Assembly (NCBI RefSeq): GCF_900111165.1
Contig: NZ_FOGH01000012.1
Coordinates: forward strand, 1 to 64,000
Direction: 5' to 3'
DNA length: 64,000 nucleotides
DNA from: Nitrosomonas sp. Nm51
GTDB taxonomy: Bacteria > Pseudomonadota > Gammaproteobacteria > Burkholderiales > Nitrosomonadaceae
Shown here: one piece after another, positions 17,346-27,221 of the stretch
How the letters are laid out: each line of letters begins with the position of its first letter
Position numbering within the stretch: position 1 is the first letter of the stretch
Made by a program: the position numbers and the translations under genes
Notes under the pieces: generated by a model
The model's input: only the letters and a program-made list of their open reading frames with translations
The model's database searches: none
What the model was told of the DNA's origin: nothing

Positions 17346-20300
17346 TCAGTTTTCGGCAGCCGCATTGCCTGTATTCAATGATTGCATCAAACGCTGAATC
17401 CGTAAAACCCTTTTTTTGACTTCAGGTATTTGCACCTGGACTTTAAGCCGGTCCGGTCCGGCGAGGGAATATTCACGGCCGCTTTGAATCAACTGGATAA
17501 TTCTGGCGGGATCAACCGGCGGCTCGGGTGTGAACTGTATTTGTATGCTTTCAGCGCTGGCGTCAATGCGGATAATGCCGAGCGGTTTTGCGGCAATGCG
17601 CAGGCGGTGGCAGTCGAGCAGAGCCCTGGCTGGATCGGGCAGCAGTCCAAAGCGGTCGATCAACTCGCTTTGAATATCGTCGAGCTGTTCGTTGTCGGCG
17701 CAATTGGCCATGCGTTTGTACAGGACAAGACGCTCGTGAATGTCGTGACAATAATTTTCCGGGAGCAGGGCGGGGGCATGCAGGTTGATTTCGGTTGCAA
17801 CCCCGAGGGGGTGTTCCATGTCGGGTTCATGACCCTGTTTCAGCGACTGAATGGCGGTGTCGAGCATGGCGCTGTACAGGCTGAAACCGACTTCCTGCAT
17901 TTCGCCGCTTTGCGATTCGCTCAACACCGCACCCGCCCCGCGGATTTCCAGATCATGCATGGCCAGATAAAAGCCTGATCCCAATTCTTCCATTGCCTGA
18001 ATTGCTTCCAGACGTTTCTTGGCCTGGGCGCTGAGCGTCTGCATATCGGGTGTTAGCAGATAAGCGTAAGCCTGATGATGAGAACGCCCTACGCGTCCGC
18101 GCAGTTGATGCAGTTGCGCCAGTCCGAATTTGTTGGCGTTGTTGATGATAATGGTGTTGGCGCTGGGCACGTCAATACCGGTTTCGATAATGGTGGTGCA
18201 TAACAGGACATTAAAACGCTGCTGGTAAAAATCGCGCATCACATGCTCCAGTTCACGTTCGCGCATCTGGCCATGGGCAATCTGTATACGCGCTTCGGGC
18301 AGCAGATCGACAAGTTTGTCATGCATATACCGAATGGTATTGACTTCATTATGCAGAAAGTAAATCTGCCCGCCGCGTTTGAGTTCCCGCAGACATGCTT
18401 CGCGAATAAGCGCCATGGAAAAATTACTGACAAATGTTTTGATTGCCAGTCGGCGCTGCGGTGCAGTTGCAATGATGGAGAAATCACGCAGACCCTCCAG
18501 CGACATCGCCAAAGTACGTGGAATCGGAGTGGCTGTCAGTGTCAGTACATCGACTTCAGCGCGCAGTTTTTTGAGTTGTTCTTTCTGGCGCACGCCAAAA
18601 CGGTGCTCTTCATCGATGATCACCAGACCCAGGTTTTTGAATTTGACGCTTTTCTGTATCAGTTTGTGCGTGCCGATGACGATATCGATCTGGCTGCGTG
18701 CAAGTGCCTCCAGGGTTTGCGTTTGTTCCTTGGTCGACCGGAACCGTGAGAGTTCTGCTATTTTTACCGGCCATTGATCAGCGATCAGGCCGAAACGGTC
18801 GGAAAAATTCTGAAAGTGTTGTTCGGCCAACAGCGTGGTGGGTACCAGAACTGCAACCTGTTTGCCGTCAGCCACAGTCACAAAAGCCGCGCGCAACGCG
18901 ACTTCGGTTTTGCCAAACCCAACATCGCCGCAGACCAGCCTATCCATTGGTTTTTCTGACTTTAAATCCGCAAGGACAGCATGAATGGCAGCAGCCTGGT
19001 CCGCGGTTTCTTCGAAGCCGAAACCTTCCGTAAACGCTTCATATTCATGTTGATTGAACTTGAATGCGTGCCCCCGCCTTGCAGCGCGTTGCGCATACAA
19101 GTTAAGCAGTTCGGCAGCGGTATCGCGTACCTGCTGCATGGCTTTACGCTTGGCTTTGTCCCATTGACTGCTGCCCAGTTTATGCAATGGCGCCGATTCC
19201 GGTGATGCGCCGCTGTAGCGGCCGATCAAATACAACTGTGAAACAGGCACGTATAACTTATCACCGCCCTCATATTCCAGTGAGAGAAATTCGCTGAGGC
19301 TGCCATTCTCATCTTCGGCGAGATCCATGCTGACCAGTCCCAAATAGCGGCCGATGCCATGCTGTTCATGAACAACCGGATCGCCGGGCTTGATTTCGGA
19401 CAGGTCGCGCAAAATATTATCGGCCGCGGTGGTTTTGCGTGATTCTCTTTCGCGGCGCCCGGGAACATGTGATGCAACATATAATTCGCTTTCGGTAATA
19501 AAAGCGAACCTTTCTGTATCGTGAATAAACCCGTTGTACAGCGGTGCTACGCAGAGCATAAAGGGCTGCGGGCTTGAGAGAAATTGGGCGTAGTTCTCAC
19601 ACAACAGCGGATAAAGGTTATGCTGGTTAAAATATTCTGCGATCAATTCTCGCCGGCCTTTGCTCTCGGCAACCACCAGCACACGTCCGCCGCTGCTGGT
19701 GTAATCGTCGGCAAAGGCAGTCAACTGCGCCAATGGATTATCTGCGTAACGGTTGACGGCGATCGGCGGTAATGGAGAAGTTGCAAGTGGTTCGGCTTTT
19801 TTGCTTTCTGCCTCTGGCAGTATTTCGATGCGGGCGTAGGATTTCAATCTGCCGAAAAACGTATCGGCGGATAAAAACAGTTCTTCGGGGGGAAGTAATG
19901 GCCGGTCGAGATCAGCCCGCAGCAATTGATAGCGGGACTGGGTGTCGTGCCAGAACTCATCGAGTACCGGTCGCACGTCCTGATGGAGGCAGAGTACTGT
20001 TTCCTGCGGCAAATAATCAAACAATGTGGCGGTCTGGTCGAAAAACAGGGGCAGGTAGTATTCGATACCGGCCGGTGCGATACCCTTGCTGACATCCTTG
20101 TAAATCTGCCTTTTGGTTGGATCGCCCTCAAATTTTTCACGGAATTTGCTGCGAAAACATGTCCGGCCGGCCTCGTCCAAAGGAAATTCGCGTGCAGGCA
20201 GCAGGCGTATTTCGTTGACTGGATAAATACTTCGCTGGGTGTCTACGTCAAAAGTGCGGATGCTGTCGATTTCATTATCCAGCAGATCGATACGATAGGG

Positions 20301-20825
20301 TATGGCGCTGCCCATTGGAAACAGGTCGATCAGCCCGCCCCGTATACTATATTCGCCAGGCGAGAATACCTGCGTAACGTGTGAATAACCTGCCATGGTC
20401 ATCTGGCTGCGCAATGCGTCAATATTCAGTACATCATTTTTCTGGAGAAAGAATGAGTGCGCAGCCAGATATTCGCGCGGCAAAATGCGGTACAACGCTG
20501 TCGTTAACGGCGCGATCAGAACATCACAGGATTTGTTCATGATCTGATAGAGCGTTGCCAGCCGTTCTGAAACCAGGTCATGATGCGGTGAGAATGTATC
20601 GTAAGGCAGTGTTTCCCAGTCGGCCAGCAAGTGAATCTGTAATTCAGGATTGAAAAACGGTATTTCCTCCAGTAAACGCTGTGCTTCGCGTGCACTGGCT
20701 GTGATAATGGCTAATGGCTTTGTCTGCTGCGCGAGTTGTGCCAGTACGAATGAATCGCTTGATCCTGCATAACTGCAATAACGTAAAACTTTTCCGGGGG
20801 AAGGGCGTGTAAACGGGTTAGACAT
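17346..20825 (-). CDS. mfd: Transcription-repair coupling factor Mfd
   Basis: Mfd removes RNA polymerase stalled at lesions and recruits UvrA. The protein is about 1159 residues from the ATG at 20825 (a TTG nine bases upstream is possible). Order: UvrB-like N-terminal domains, RNA-polymerase interaction domain with GDPVVHEQHGIGRYLGL (about 480-550), and the RecG-like translocase with Walker A GDVGFGKTEVA. DEEH follows in IIDEEHRFGVRQ, then TATPIPRTLAMS, the motif VI region HQLRGRVGRSHHQAYAY, and a C-terminal TRCF domain. Full length and complete. Confidence 0.97.
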   Translation of the reverse strand: MSNPFTRPSPGKVLRYCSYAGSSDSFVLAQLAQQTKPLAIITASAREAQRLLEEIPFFNPELQIHLLADWETLPYDTFSPHHDLVSERLATLYQIMNKSCDVLIAPLTTALYRILPREYLAAHSFFLQKNDVLNIDALRSQMTMAGYSHVTQVFSPGEYSIRGGLIDLFPMGSAIPYRIDLLDNEIDSIRTFDVDTQRSIYPVNEIRLLPAREFPLDEAGRTCFRSKFREKFEGDPTKRQIYKDVSKGIAPAGIEYYLPLFFDQTATLFDYLPQETVLCLHQDVRPVLDEFWHDTQSRYQLLRADLDRPLLPPEELFLSADTFFGRLKSYARIEILPEAESKKAEPLATSPLPPIAVNRYADNPLAQLTAFADDYTSSGGRVLVVAESKGRRELIAEYFNQHNLYPLLCENYAQFLSSPQPFMLCVAPLYNGFIHDTERFAFITESELYVASHVPGRRERESRKTTAADNILRDLSEIKPGDPVVHEQHGIGRYLGLVSMDLAEDENGSLSEFLSLEYEGGDKLYVPVSQLYLIGRYSGASPESAPLHKLGSSQWDKAKRKAMQQVRDTAAELLNLYAQRAARRGHAFKFNQHEYEAFTEGFGFEETADQAAAIHAVLADLKSEKPMDRLVCGDVGFGKTEVALRAAFVTVADGKQVAVLVPTTLLAEQHFQNFSDRFGLIADQWPVKIAELSRFRSTKEQTQTLEALARSQIDIVIGTHKLIQKSVKFKNLGLVIIDEEHRFGVRQKEQLKKLRAEVDVLTLTATPIPRTLAMSLEGLRDFSIIATAPQRRLAIKTFVSNFSMALIREACLRELKRGGQIYFLHNEVNTIRYMHDKLVDLLPEARIQIAHGQMRERELEHVMRDFYQQRFNVLLCTTIIETGIDVPSANTIIINNANKFGLAQLHQLRGRVGRSHHQAYAYLLTPDMQTLSAQAKKRLEAIQAMEELGSGFYLAMHDLEIRGAGAVLSESQSGEMQEVGFSLYSAMLDTAIQSLKQGHEPDMEHPLGVATEINLHAPALLPENYCHDIHERLVLYKRMANCADNEQLDDIQSELIDRFGLLPDPARALLDCHRLRIAAKPLGIIRIDASAESIQIQFTPEPPVDPARIIQLIQSGREYSLAGPDRLKVQVQIPEVKKRVLRIQRLMQSLNTGNAAAEN

Positions 20826-20867
20826 ACAATGCAATAATTATCCGGGGCTCATCGCGAAGGCACAAAC

Positions 20868-20909
20868 ACATATAATAAAACGATGACGCTATGGCGTTTT
20901 ATTATATGT
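20868..20909. repeat. 15-bp inverted repeat upstream of mfd
   Basis: Perfect 15-bp arms (20868-20882 and 20895-20909) with a 12-base loop; the arms are A/T-rich with a CG at the loop side. It lies about 43 bp upstream of mfd, in the 421-bp spacer shared with the divergent HDOD gene. No gene ends into it, so it is more likely a regulatory site or leader hairpin than a terminator. The rest of the spacer contains one TTGACA (20998-21003) without a good partner and nothing else recognisable. Confidence 0.6.
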
Positions 20910-21246
20910 CATTTTGCAACACGGTTACTGTTTCAAGTTGTCTGCATGTTTAAACGTTAGGGGTACTCAGACAAAATTTTCGAATAAAATTGCGGTTTTG
21001 ACAAATTTTTCGCTTAATTATTGCTTTTTCTGCCGTAAATAACTATTAATGTGTGCATTAACAGGACGGTATCGAGCCGATGGGTTGGTCACGGTCTTGG
21101 TAAGCAAATTTCCAGACGAGTGATTATAGTGTATTTTCACTTGATATTAATCGACTTGTAAAGCGATCACGCGATGTGTTGACTGAAAAAGATACAGTCA
21201 GATTGATCAATAAAAACAGTGATGAACTTAATTCCAATACGCCCTG

Positions 21247-22800
21247 ATGAATACCTCAAATGAAAATGAAGTGATACCAATCAAGGACAAACTGATTGAC
21301 CTGATCCAGAACGATCCCGATTTGCCGACGCTTGGCAATGCTATATCCGAAGTGATTCAATTGACTTCTTCAGACGAGCAGTCATTGGAACAATTGAGCA
21401 ATTTCATTTTGTTGGATCCGTCGCTGACATTGAAAATCCTTCGATTGTCCAATTCAATTACGTATCGTTCATCGGCAATGGCCGTCACCAGTATTTCGGC
21501 TGCGATTCAGTTACTGGGGTTGAATACGATTAAAGCCTGTGCACTGGCTATGATTATGGTCGACAGGATGCCGCACAAACATGCCAAAGCCGTGCGCACA
21601 GAATTGATGCTGGCACTGTCGGCCAGTCTGATCGGACGCAGTCTTGCTAAACGCAGTGCTTATCCAAACGCGGATGAAGTGACGATTGCTGCGCTGTTTA
21701 GAAATATAGGACGGCTCATTGTGGCCGCTTATGATGACCGTCTGTATCATGAGACGATGGCGCTGGCCAGAGAAAAGGAATATACGGAAGCACGTGCTTC
21801 TTTACAGAAGCTCGGCTGCACCTTTCACTGGTTAACAGAGTATGCGCTGCGCAAATGGAATATTCCGGATTCGATCATTCAGGCCATGAAGCTGTTGCCG
21901 GGTAAATTTCTTAAATCCCCTAAAAACCGGAATGAATGGATGCAGCAGGTGACTGAACTCAGTAATCATGCAGCGTTAATGGCTGCACCAGATACTACAG
22001 CTATCCAAGTACCGTCAACCGATGATTTGTTAAGCCGCTTTGGTAAAGCGCTGCATCTCGATGCTGCCAGATTAAAAGCCCTGGTCGAAGAATCTTCAGG
22101 ACAGATTCAGAATGTCTGCAGTCAGATTTCAAGCCTGCAGGTTGATGATAGAATAGAGGAAAAATCATGTTACAGTGAAACTGAAGCTGACTCGGAAACT
22201 GAGTTTTCAAACTGTCGGGTTTTCGATACCGAAACAGTACAGCAGACAGAAGACTGTCAAAGAAGCGGCAAACCTTATAATGCGGCTGACCGGTTGTTAA
22301 CGGGTATTCAGGAAGTTTCAGAAATGCTTGCTTCCAGTCAGTTTAATCTCAGTTCCTTAATGATGCTGGTGCTGGAAACATACTACAACAGTCTGGGTTT
22401 TAAATTTGTCACCATTTGTCTGAAAGATGTTAAAACCAATCAGTTCCGGGCAAGAAATTCTCTTGGATTTAATCACGAAAAAGTCCGCGATAATTTTGTT
22501 TTTCCGGATATTAAATCCAGCGATTTATTCAGTATGGCCATAAAACGAAATGTCGATTTGTCCATTTCCGATGCAACAGAACCCAAAATCCGTAATGCGT
22601 TGCCGGACTGGCACACAACACTACTACCGCATACCAAGAGTTTTATTCTGTTGCCATTGGTTGTTCAGCAAGACAAACCAGTCGGCTTGATTTATGCGGA
22701 TCGATCGGTCATTGCGCATGAAGGCATCACGACAAACGAAATGCGATTGATTAAATCGCTGAAAGCACAGGTGCTGGTAGCGCTGCACGATAAAAGATGA
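21247..22800 (+). CDS. HDOD domain protein with C-terminal GAF-like domain
   Basis: A 517-residue signalling protein. An N-terminal HDOD domain (about 10-210: LPTLGNAISEVIQL, LDPSLTLKILRLSNS, SISAAIQLLGLNTIKACALA) is a degenerate HD hydrolase lacking most metal ligands. It is followed by a poorly conserved linker and a GAF-like domain (about 350-515; FKFVTICLKD, SFILLPLVVQQDKPVGLIYAD). Such proteins are regulatory; the partner here is unknown. The gene is monocistronic: divergent from mfd, and its stop is five bases from the convergent Lon-like gene. Confidence 0.85.
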   Translation: MNTSNENEVIPIKDKLIDLIQNDPDLPTLGNAISEVIQLTSSDEQSLEQLSNFILLDPSLTLKILRLSNSITYRSSAMAVTSISAAIQLLGLNTIKACALAMIMVDRMPHKHAKAVRTELMLALSASLIGRSLAKRSAYPNADEVTIAALFRNIGRLIVAAYDDRLYHETMALAREKEYTEARASLQKLGCTFHWLTEYALRKWNIPDSIIQAMKLLPGKFLKSPKNRNEWMQQVTELSNHAALMAAPDTTAIQVPSTDDLLSRFGKALHLDAARLKALVEESSGQIQNVCSQISSLQVDDRIEEKSCYSETEADSETEFSNCRVFDTETVQQTEDCQRSGKPYNAADRLLTGIQEVSEMLASSQFNLSSLMMLVLETYYNSLGFKFVTICLKDVKTNQFRARNSLGFNHEKVRDNFVFPDIKSSDLFSMAIKRNVDLSISDATEPKIRNALPDWHTTLLPHTKSFILLPLVVQQDKPVGLIYADRSVIAHEGITTNEMRLIKSLKAQVLVALHDKR

Positions 22801-22805
22801 ATGAT

Positions 22806-25235
22806 TCAAGTCGTATCCGGCCTGGAATGAAACGTCTGGCAGGCAAAGCGAAAATCGATGAGCGTTTTTTCGGCACGGCCCAGGACTGTTTTGGCAGAAT
22901 ATTTTTTTATTTTTCTTTTTTGCGATATTCCGGAAGGAACGCCGGTCAGTAATTCGAGACCTTCTGTTACATGCTGCATGGTGTAAATATGGAACAGATT
23001 TTGTTCAACGGCTTCAATGACATCATGGTTGAGCATCAAATGTCTTTTGTTACGGTGCGGAATCAAAACCCCGTGTTCACCATTTAAACCACTTCTTGCG
23101 CAGATATTGAAAAAACCTTCAATCTTGTCATTGATACCGCCGACAGGGAGAACTTCGCCGTATTGGTTTAATGCGCCGGTTATTGCGATGCTTTGTTTAA
23201 CCGGAATGCGGGATAATGAAGAAAGCAGTGCATAAAACTCGGCGCAAGATGCTGAGTCACCTTCAATGCCTGTGTATTCCTGTTCAAAAACGATGGATGC
23301 GTTCAATGCAAGCGGCGCTATATGTGCAAACAAAGCGGATAAGTAGTTATGTAGTATCAATACGCCTTTATCATGAATCGGTCCGGACATGTCAACTTCG
23401 TGTGCAATATTCGACAGCCCGTTTTCTCCGGCAAAGGTGCGTGCGGTTACGCGTACCGGTGCGCCAAAACAGTAGTCGCCCATTTCAATCAGGGTAATCG
23501 CGTTCAACTGGCCAATTTTTTGGCCGTCCAGAGCGATCAGTATGTCGCCATCGGTAATAGCTTCCTGCAGCCACTGGTCCGGTGCATTATGACGAACGGC
23601 GCGTGTCTGCAGCGCGGCCGCCACATCGGCAGTTTCCACTAATTTTTCTCCACGGGCCTTACACTGTGCCGCACTTTCCAGAACAAGCATTTCCATGCGC
23701 GCAAATATTGCGCTCTGTCGCGTCTGGTCATCGACTGCACGGTGCGATTCCTCCAGCAGACGAGCCACTGCGGCAGCGGAAAAATGTGGCAGTTTTTTTG
23801 ACTGGCATATATGCGTTACAAAAACGGAAGATGCGTGATAAGTTTCCGGATTTGATTTGAAACTGTCGGTAAAATCGACTTTTACACGAAAACGGCGAAT
23901 GAACTCCGGGTCTTCATATTGCAGATAGTAATAATCTTCACGTGATCCGATTAAAACAATTTTAATACTGATATCCACAGCTTCCGGATCAATTGAAACG
24001 GGGATATTTGCTGCGAATGTGGATGCCGATTCTCCAATCTGCAGCCGTTTGCTGCGTAGCAAACGCCGCAGCCTGGTCCAGAGCATCGGATCTGACAATA
24101 GATCGCTTAAATGCAGCATAATGAATCCGCCATGCGCTTTATGCAGACTGCCGGCCCGGATATGCATGAAATCGGTTTTAACTTTACCTTCTTCAAACTG
24201 GTAGTCTATGTTGCCAAACAGTGAATGGATGTGTGGATTATCTTCAACAATGACCGGTGCGCCTTTAAGTCCGGAATTGTCCACTGCCAGATTAATCTGG
24301 TAGCAGGATAATATTTCGTCCAGTGTGTCGGGTTGTTCCGGGCCGGTGGCAGGGTCCATTTCAATGGACGCCGATTCAAACAGGGACAGGTTATCCAGAA
24401 TATCCTGTATAACCTGTTCCAGAAAAAGCGTTAGCCGTCTGTTTTTCTTGAGTGCAGAATGTAGTTTATTACGCAGGCTGTTAAAACGTTGATCGAGAAT
24501 CGGTTGAATATTATTGCGCTTGAGTGATGCAAGCGCGTTTTTTTTATCATTCTCAACGCGTTTGATTGCTTCAAAATACCTGGTAATCTCGGCATGTAAT
24601 TCCTGTTCGGTCTGATCTATTTTGGCCCGTTGTGTTTTCGGCAGTTTAAAAAGTTCGTCTTCGGTCAGAATTTTTCCTTTGTTATCGCGCATCGTGAACA
24701 CGATTTGTTCGGTTTCACGACGAATGGAAAAATTTCTCTCTTCTGCATACGCATCCAGATGCGTATAGAGTTCTGTTTCAGCTGTCTTGAATTTTTTCAA
24801 CAGGCGGTCCTGTTTGATTTTAAAATCCCGGCCATTCAGGCAAAGTGTTATTTCATCAAACAGTGTTGCCGTCAATTTTTCCAGAGAGTTGCGCAGCAAA
24901 CGCCCCTGTCCGGCGGGTGTGCGCAAAGCAACAGGTTTTTCGGGTGTAGTGAAGTTGTAGAGATAACATAAATCCGGGGGAACAGCACTTTTCTCTGCGG
25001 TCTCGATCATTGCCTGCAGTAATAATGAAGACCGTCCGCTGCCCACTTCGCCAAGGACAAACAGGTGGTAATCAGGCAATTGCATAGCCAGCCCGAAACT
25101 TGCGGCGGTTTTTGCGCGTTCCTGACCAATCCATGAAAGGGGGAACTGCAATAACGCTGAAGTGTCTTTAAATCCAAGCGCTTCCGGGTCAATATTGATG
25201 CGCAGCTCGGTAGATTTCAGGAGAATTGCCGGCAT
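22806..25235 (-). CDS. Lon-related ATP-dependent protease
   Basis: An 809-residue AAA+ Lon-family protease of the LonB/YcbZ-like type, not classical Lon (no N-terminal LON domain). The P-loop region is GEVGSGRSSLLLQAM (about 61), a long coiled-coil insertion spans roughly 160-260, and the C-terminal S16 protease domain has the Ser-Lys dyad: Ser663 in EGDSASCAEF and Lys704 in VGGINDKIEGFF. The P-loop reads GxxGSGRSS rather than GKS/T; that Arg occurs in this subfamily, but whether ATP is hydrolysed is uncertain. Convergent with the HDOD gene. Confidence 0.9.
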   Translation of the reverse strand: MPAILLKSTELRINIDPEALGFKDTSALLQFPLSWIGQERAKTAASFGLAMQLPDYHLFVLGEVGSGRSSLLLQAMIETAEKSAVPPDLCYLYNFTTPEKPVALRTPAGQGRLLRNSLEKLTATLFDEITLCLNGRDFKIKQDRLLKKFKTAETELYTHLDAYAEERNFSIRRETEQIVFTMRDNKGKILTEDELFKLPKTQRAKIDQTEQELHAEITRYFEAIKRVENDKKNALASLKRNNIQPILDQRFNSLRNKLHSALKKNRRLTLFLEQVIQDILDNLSLFESASIEMDPATGPEQPDTLDEILSCYQINLAVDNSGLKGAPVIVEDNPHIHSLFGNIDYQFEEGKVKTDFMHIRAGSLHKAHGGFIMLHLSDLLSDPMLWTRLRRLLRSKRLQIGESASTFAANIPVSIDPEAVDISIKIVLIGSREDYYYLQYEDPEFIRRFRVKVDFTDSFKSNPETYHASSVFVTHICQSKKLPHFSAAAVARLLEESHRAVDDQTRQSAIFARMEMLVLESAAQCKARGEKLVETADVAAALQTRAVRHNAPDQWLQEAITDGDILIALDGQKIGQLNAITLIEMGDYCFGAPVRVTARTFAGENGLSNIAHEVDMSGPIHDKGVLILHNYLSALFAHIAPLALNASIVFEQEYTGIEGDSASCAEFYALLSSLSRIPVKQSIAITGALNQYGEVLPVGGINDKIEGFFNICARSGLNGEHGVLIPHRNKRHLMLNHDVIEAVEQNLFHIYTMQHVTEGLELLTGVPSGISQKRKIKKYSAKTVLGRAEKTLIDFRFACQTFHSRPDTT

Positions 25236-25322
25236 ATGTTAATAGATACCTCTAAATATATTCGCAGAATTACCGTAATTTTATCAACCGATTATGGCCG
25301 TGCTAATGCAGCACCGGGCAAT

Positions 25323-27215
25323 CTATCCAAATCCCAGGAATCCTCCCGATTGATGATTCCAGAGCTGGGCATACAATTGATTATTGGCGATTAGCATCGC
25401 ATGCGTGCCCTGCTCAACAATACGTCCTTTGTCCAAAACAATCAGTCTGTCCATTGCTGCAATGGTAGACAAGCGATGCGCAATGGCAATCACGGTTTTT
25501 CCCTGCATCAGCTGGTAAAGACTTTGCTGGATACTTGCTTCCACTTCCGAGTCAAGCGCAGAAGTGGCTTCGTCCAGTACCAGAATCGGTGCGTCTTTCA
25601 GCAGTACGCGCGCGATTGCTATACGCTGTCGCTGTCCGCCAGACAGTGTCACGCCGCGTTCACCGACATGTGCGTCATAACCGCGGCGTCCCTTGATATC
25701 CTGCAATGCCATAATAAATTCATGTGCCTGGGCTTTTCGGGCTGCTGCGATCATTTGCGCCTCTGTTGCATCAGGTTTTCCAAACAGGATATTGTCACGA
25801 ACGGAACGGTGTAATAACGACGTGTCTTGTGTCACCATGGCGATATTACTGCGCAGACTATCCTGAGTAACTGTGTGAATATCCTGTCCGTCAATTGTTA
25901 TCGTGCCTTGTTGAAGATCAAAAAAACGTAGTAACAAATTAACAAATGTGGACTTGCCGGAACCCGAACGGCCAACGACGCCGACTTTTTCGCCGTGTTC
26001 TATTTTGATATTCAGTTTATGAAATATTTTAGGTACGGTAATGGACTGGTTTGTGCGGTTGGTTTTGGTGGAGGCGGTTTCAAGATCATCGACGTGGTAG
26101 GAAAAACCAACATTTTCAAACTGAATTTCTCCGCGCAATACATGTAAGATGGACGCATTCGGTTTATCCCTGACAATCTGCGGTTTTGACAAAGTATTGA
26201 TCCCGTCCTGCGCCGTACCTATATTTTCGAATAAATTGTTAACTTCCCACATGATCCAGTGCGACATGCCTGTCAGACGGATTGCCAGGCTCATCACGAT
26301 AGCGATTGCACCTGGTCCAAGTGCATCGTTCATCCAGAGATGTAAACCCAGTACACAAATTGTAAAAACAAGCAGCATGTTGATTGTCCACACGCATATG
26401 TTCAGCCAGGTTGCCAGGCGCATTTGCGGGTAAACTGTTGCCATGAATTCCTGCATGCCCGTTTTAGCGTATGCTGATTCACGTTCACTGTGGGAAAACA
26501 GTTTTAATGTTGTGATATTGGTGTAGCTGTCGACAATACGTCCAGTCATTATGGAACGGGCATCCGCCTGTAAGGTGGAAATACGCTTAAGTTGCGGTAC
26601 AAAATAAGACAGGATACTGATATAAGCGATCACCCAGACCAATAACGGTATGCATAAACGCAGGTCGGCGTCCGCGACCAGTAACAGGGTTGTAACCAGA
26701 TAAACGGTCACAAAAAGTATCACATCGAGTAGTTTAAGTACTGTCTCGCGTACCGCGAGCGCTGTTTGCATGACTTTGGTGGCGATGCGGCCGCTGAATT
26801 CATGCTGAAAAAAAGCGTAGCTTTGGTTAAGCAGATATCGGTGGGCCAGCCAGCGAACCCGCATCGGAAAATTTCCCATGAGTGTCTGTTGAATGACCAT
26901 GGAATGCAGAAACACAACAACCGGTATGAATATCAGAATGAAAATGGTCATGGCCAGTAATACCGGCCATTCAGTGTCGAGAAAATGTTGTGTGTTTTGC
27001 TCAGCCAGCCAGTCAACCATTTGACCAAGAATGCCGTACAGCATGGCTTCGCTGATAGCCAGGCAGGTGGTCAGTATAGCCAGCAAAACCAGATAAGGCT
27101 CGATACCCCGAACATAATGGCGGCAGAATTGATATACCCCCTTCGGAGGTTCGGTTGGATGTTCGGGGGGGAAGGGTGTGATCAGCCGCTCAAAAAAACC
27201 AAATATGGTTTTCAT
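25323..27215 (-). CDS. ABC exporter, fused membrane and ATPase domains
   Basis: A 630-residue half-transporter expected to work as a homodimer. Six membrane helices lie in about residues 35-340. The ATPase domain follows, with Walker A GRSGSGKSTF, a Q-loop in AMVTQDTSLLHRS, signature LSGGQRQRIAIARVLL, Walker B ILVLDEATSALDSE and the switch His in AIAHRLSTI. An insertion rich in Thr/Asn stands before the Walker A. The substrate is not apparent; lipid A/multidrug-type exporters are nearest. Starts six bases after the TraB-family gene, so they are probably one operon. Confidence 0.92.
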   Translation of the reverse strand: MKTIFGFFERLITPFPPEHPTEPPKGVYQFCRHYVRGIEPYLVLLAILTTCLAISEAMLYGILGQMVDWLAEQNTQHFLDTEWPVLLAMTIFILIFIPVVVFLHSMVIQQTLMGNFPMRVRWLAHRYLLNQSYAFFQHEFSGRIATKVMQTALAVRETVLKLLDVILFVTVYLVTTLLLVADADLRLCIPLLVWVIAYISILSYFVPQLKRISTLQADARSIMTGRIVDSYTNITTLKLFSHSERESAYAKTGMQEFMATVYPQMRLATWLNICVWTINMLLVFTICVLGLHLWMNDALGPGAIAIVMSLAIRLTGMSHWIMWEVNNLFENIGTAQDGINTLSKPQIVRDKPNASILHVLRGEIQFENVGFSYHVDDLETASTKTNRTNQSITVPKIFHKLNIKIEHGEKVGVVGRSGSGKSTFVNLLLRFFDLQQGTITIDGQDIHTVTQDSLRSNIAMVTQDTSLLHRSVRDNILFGKPDATEAQMIAAARKAQAHEFIMALQDIKGRRGYDAHVGERGVTLSGGQRQRIAIARVLLKDAPILVLDEATSALDSEVEASIQQSLYQLMQGKTVIAIAHRLSTIAAMDRLIVLDKGRIVEQGTHAMLIANNQLYAQLWNHQSGGFLGFG

Positions 27216-27221
27216 GAAGAT

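Noticed and set aside
17192..17419. 75-codon plus-strand frame over the end of mfd
   Set aside because: Overlaps mfd and the DUF2798 start region, no family, no ribosome-binding site.
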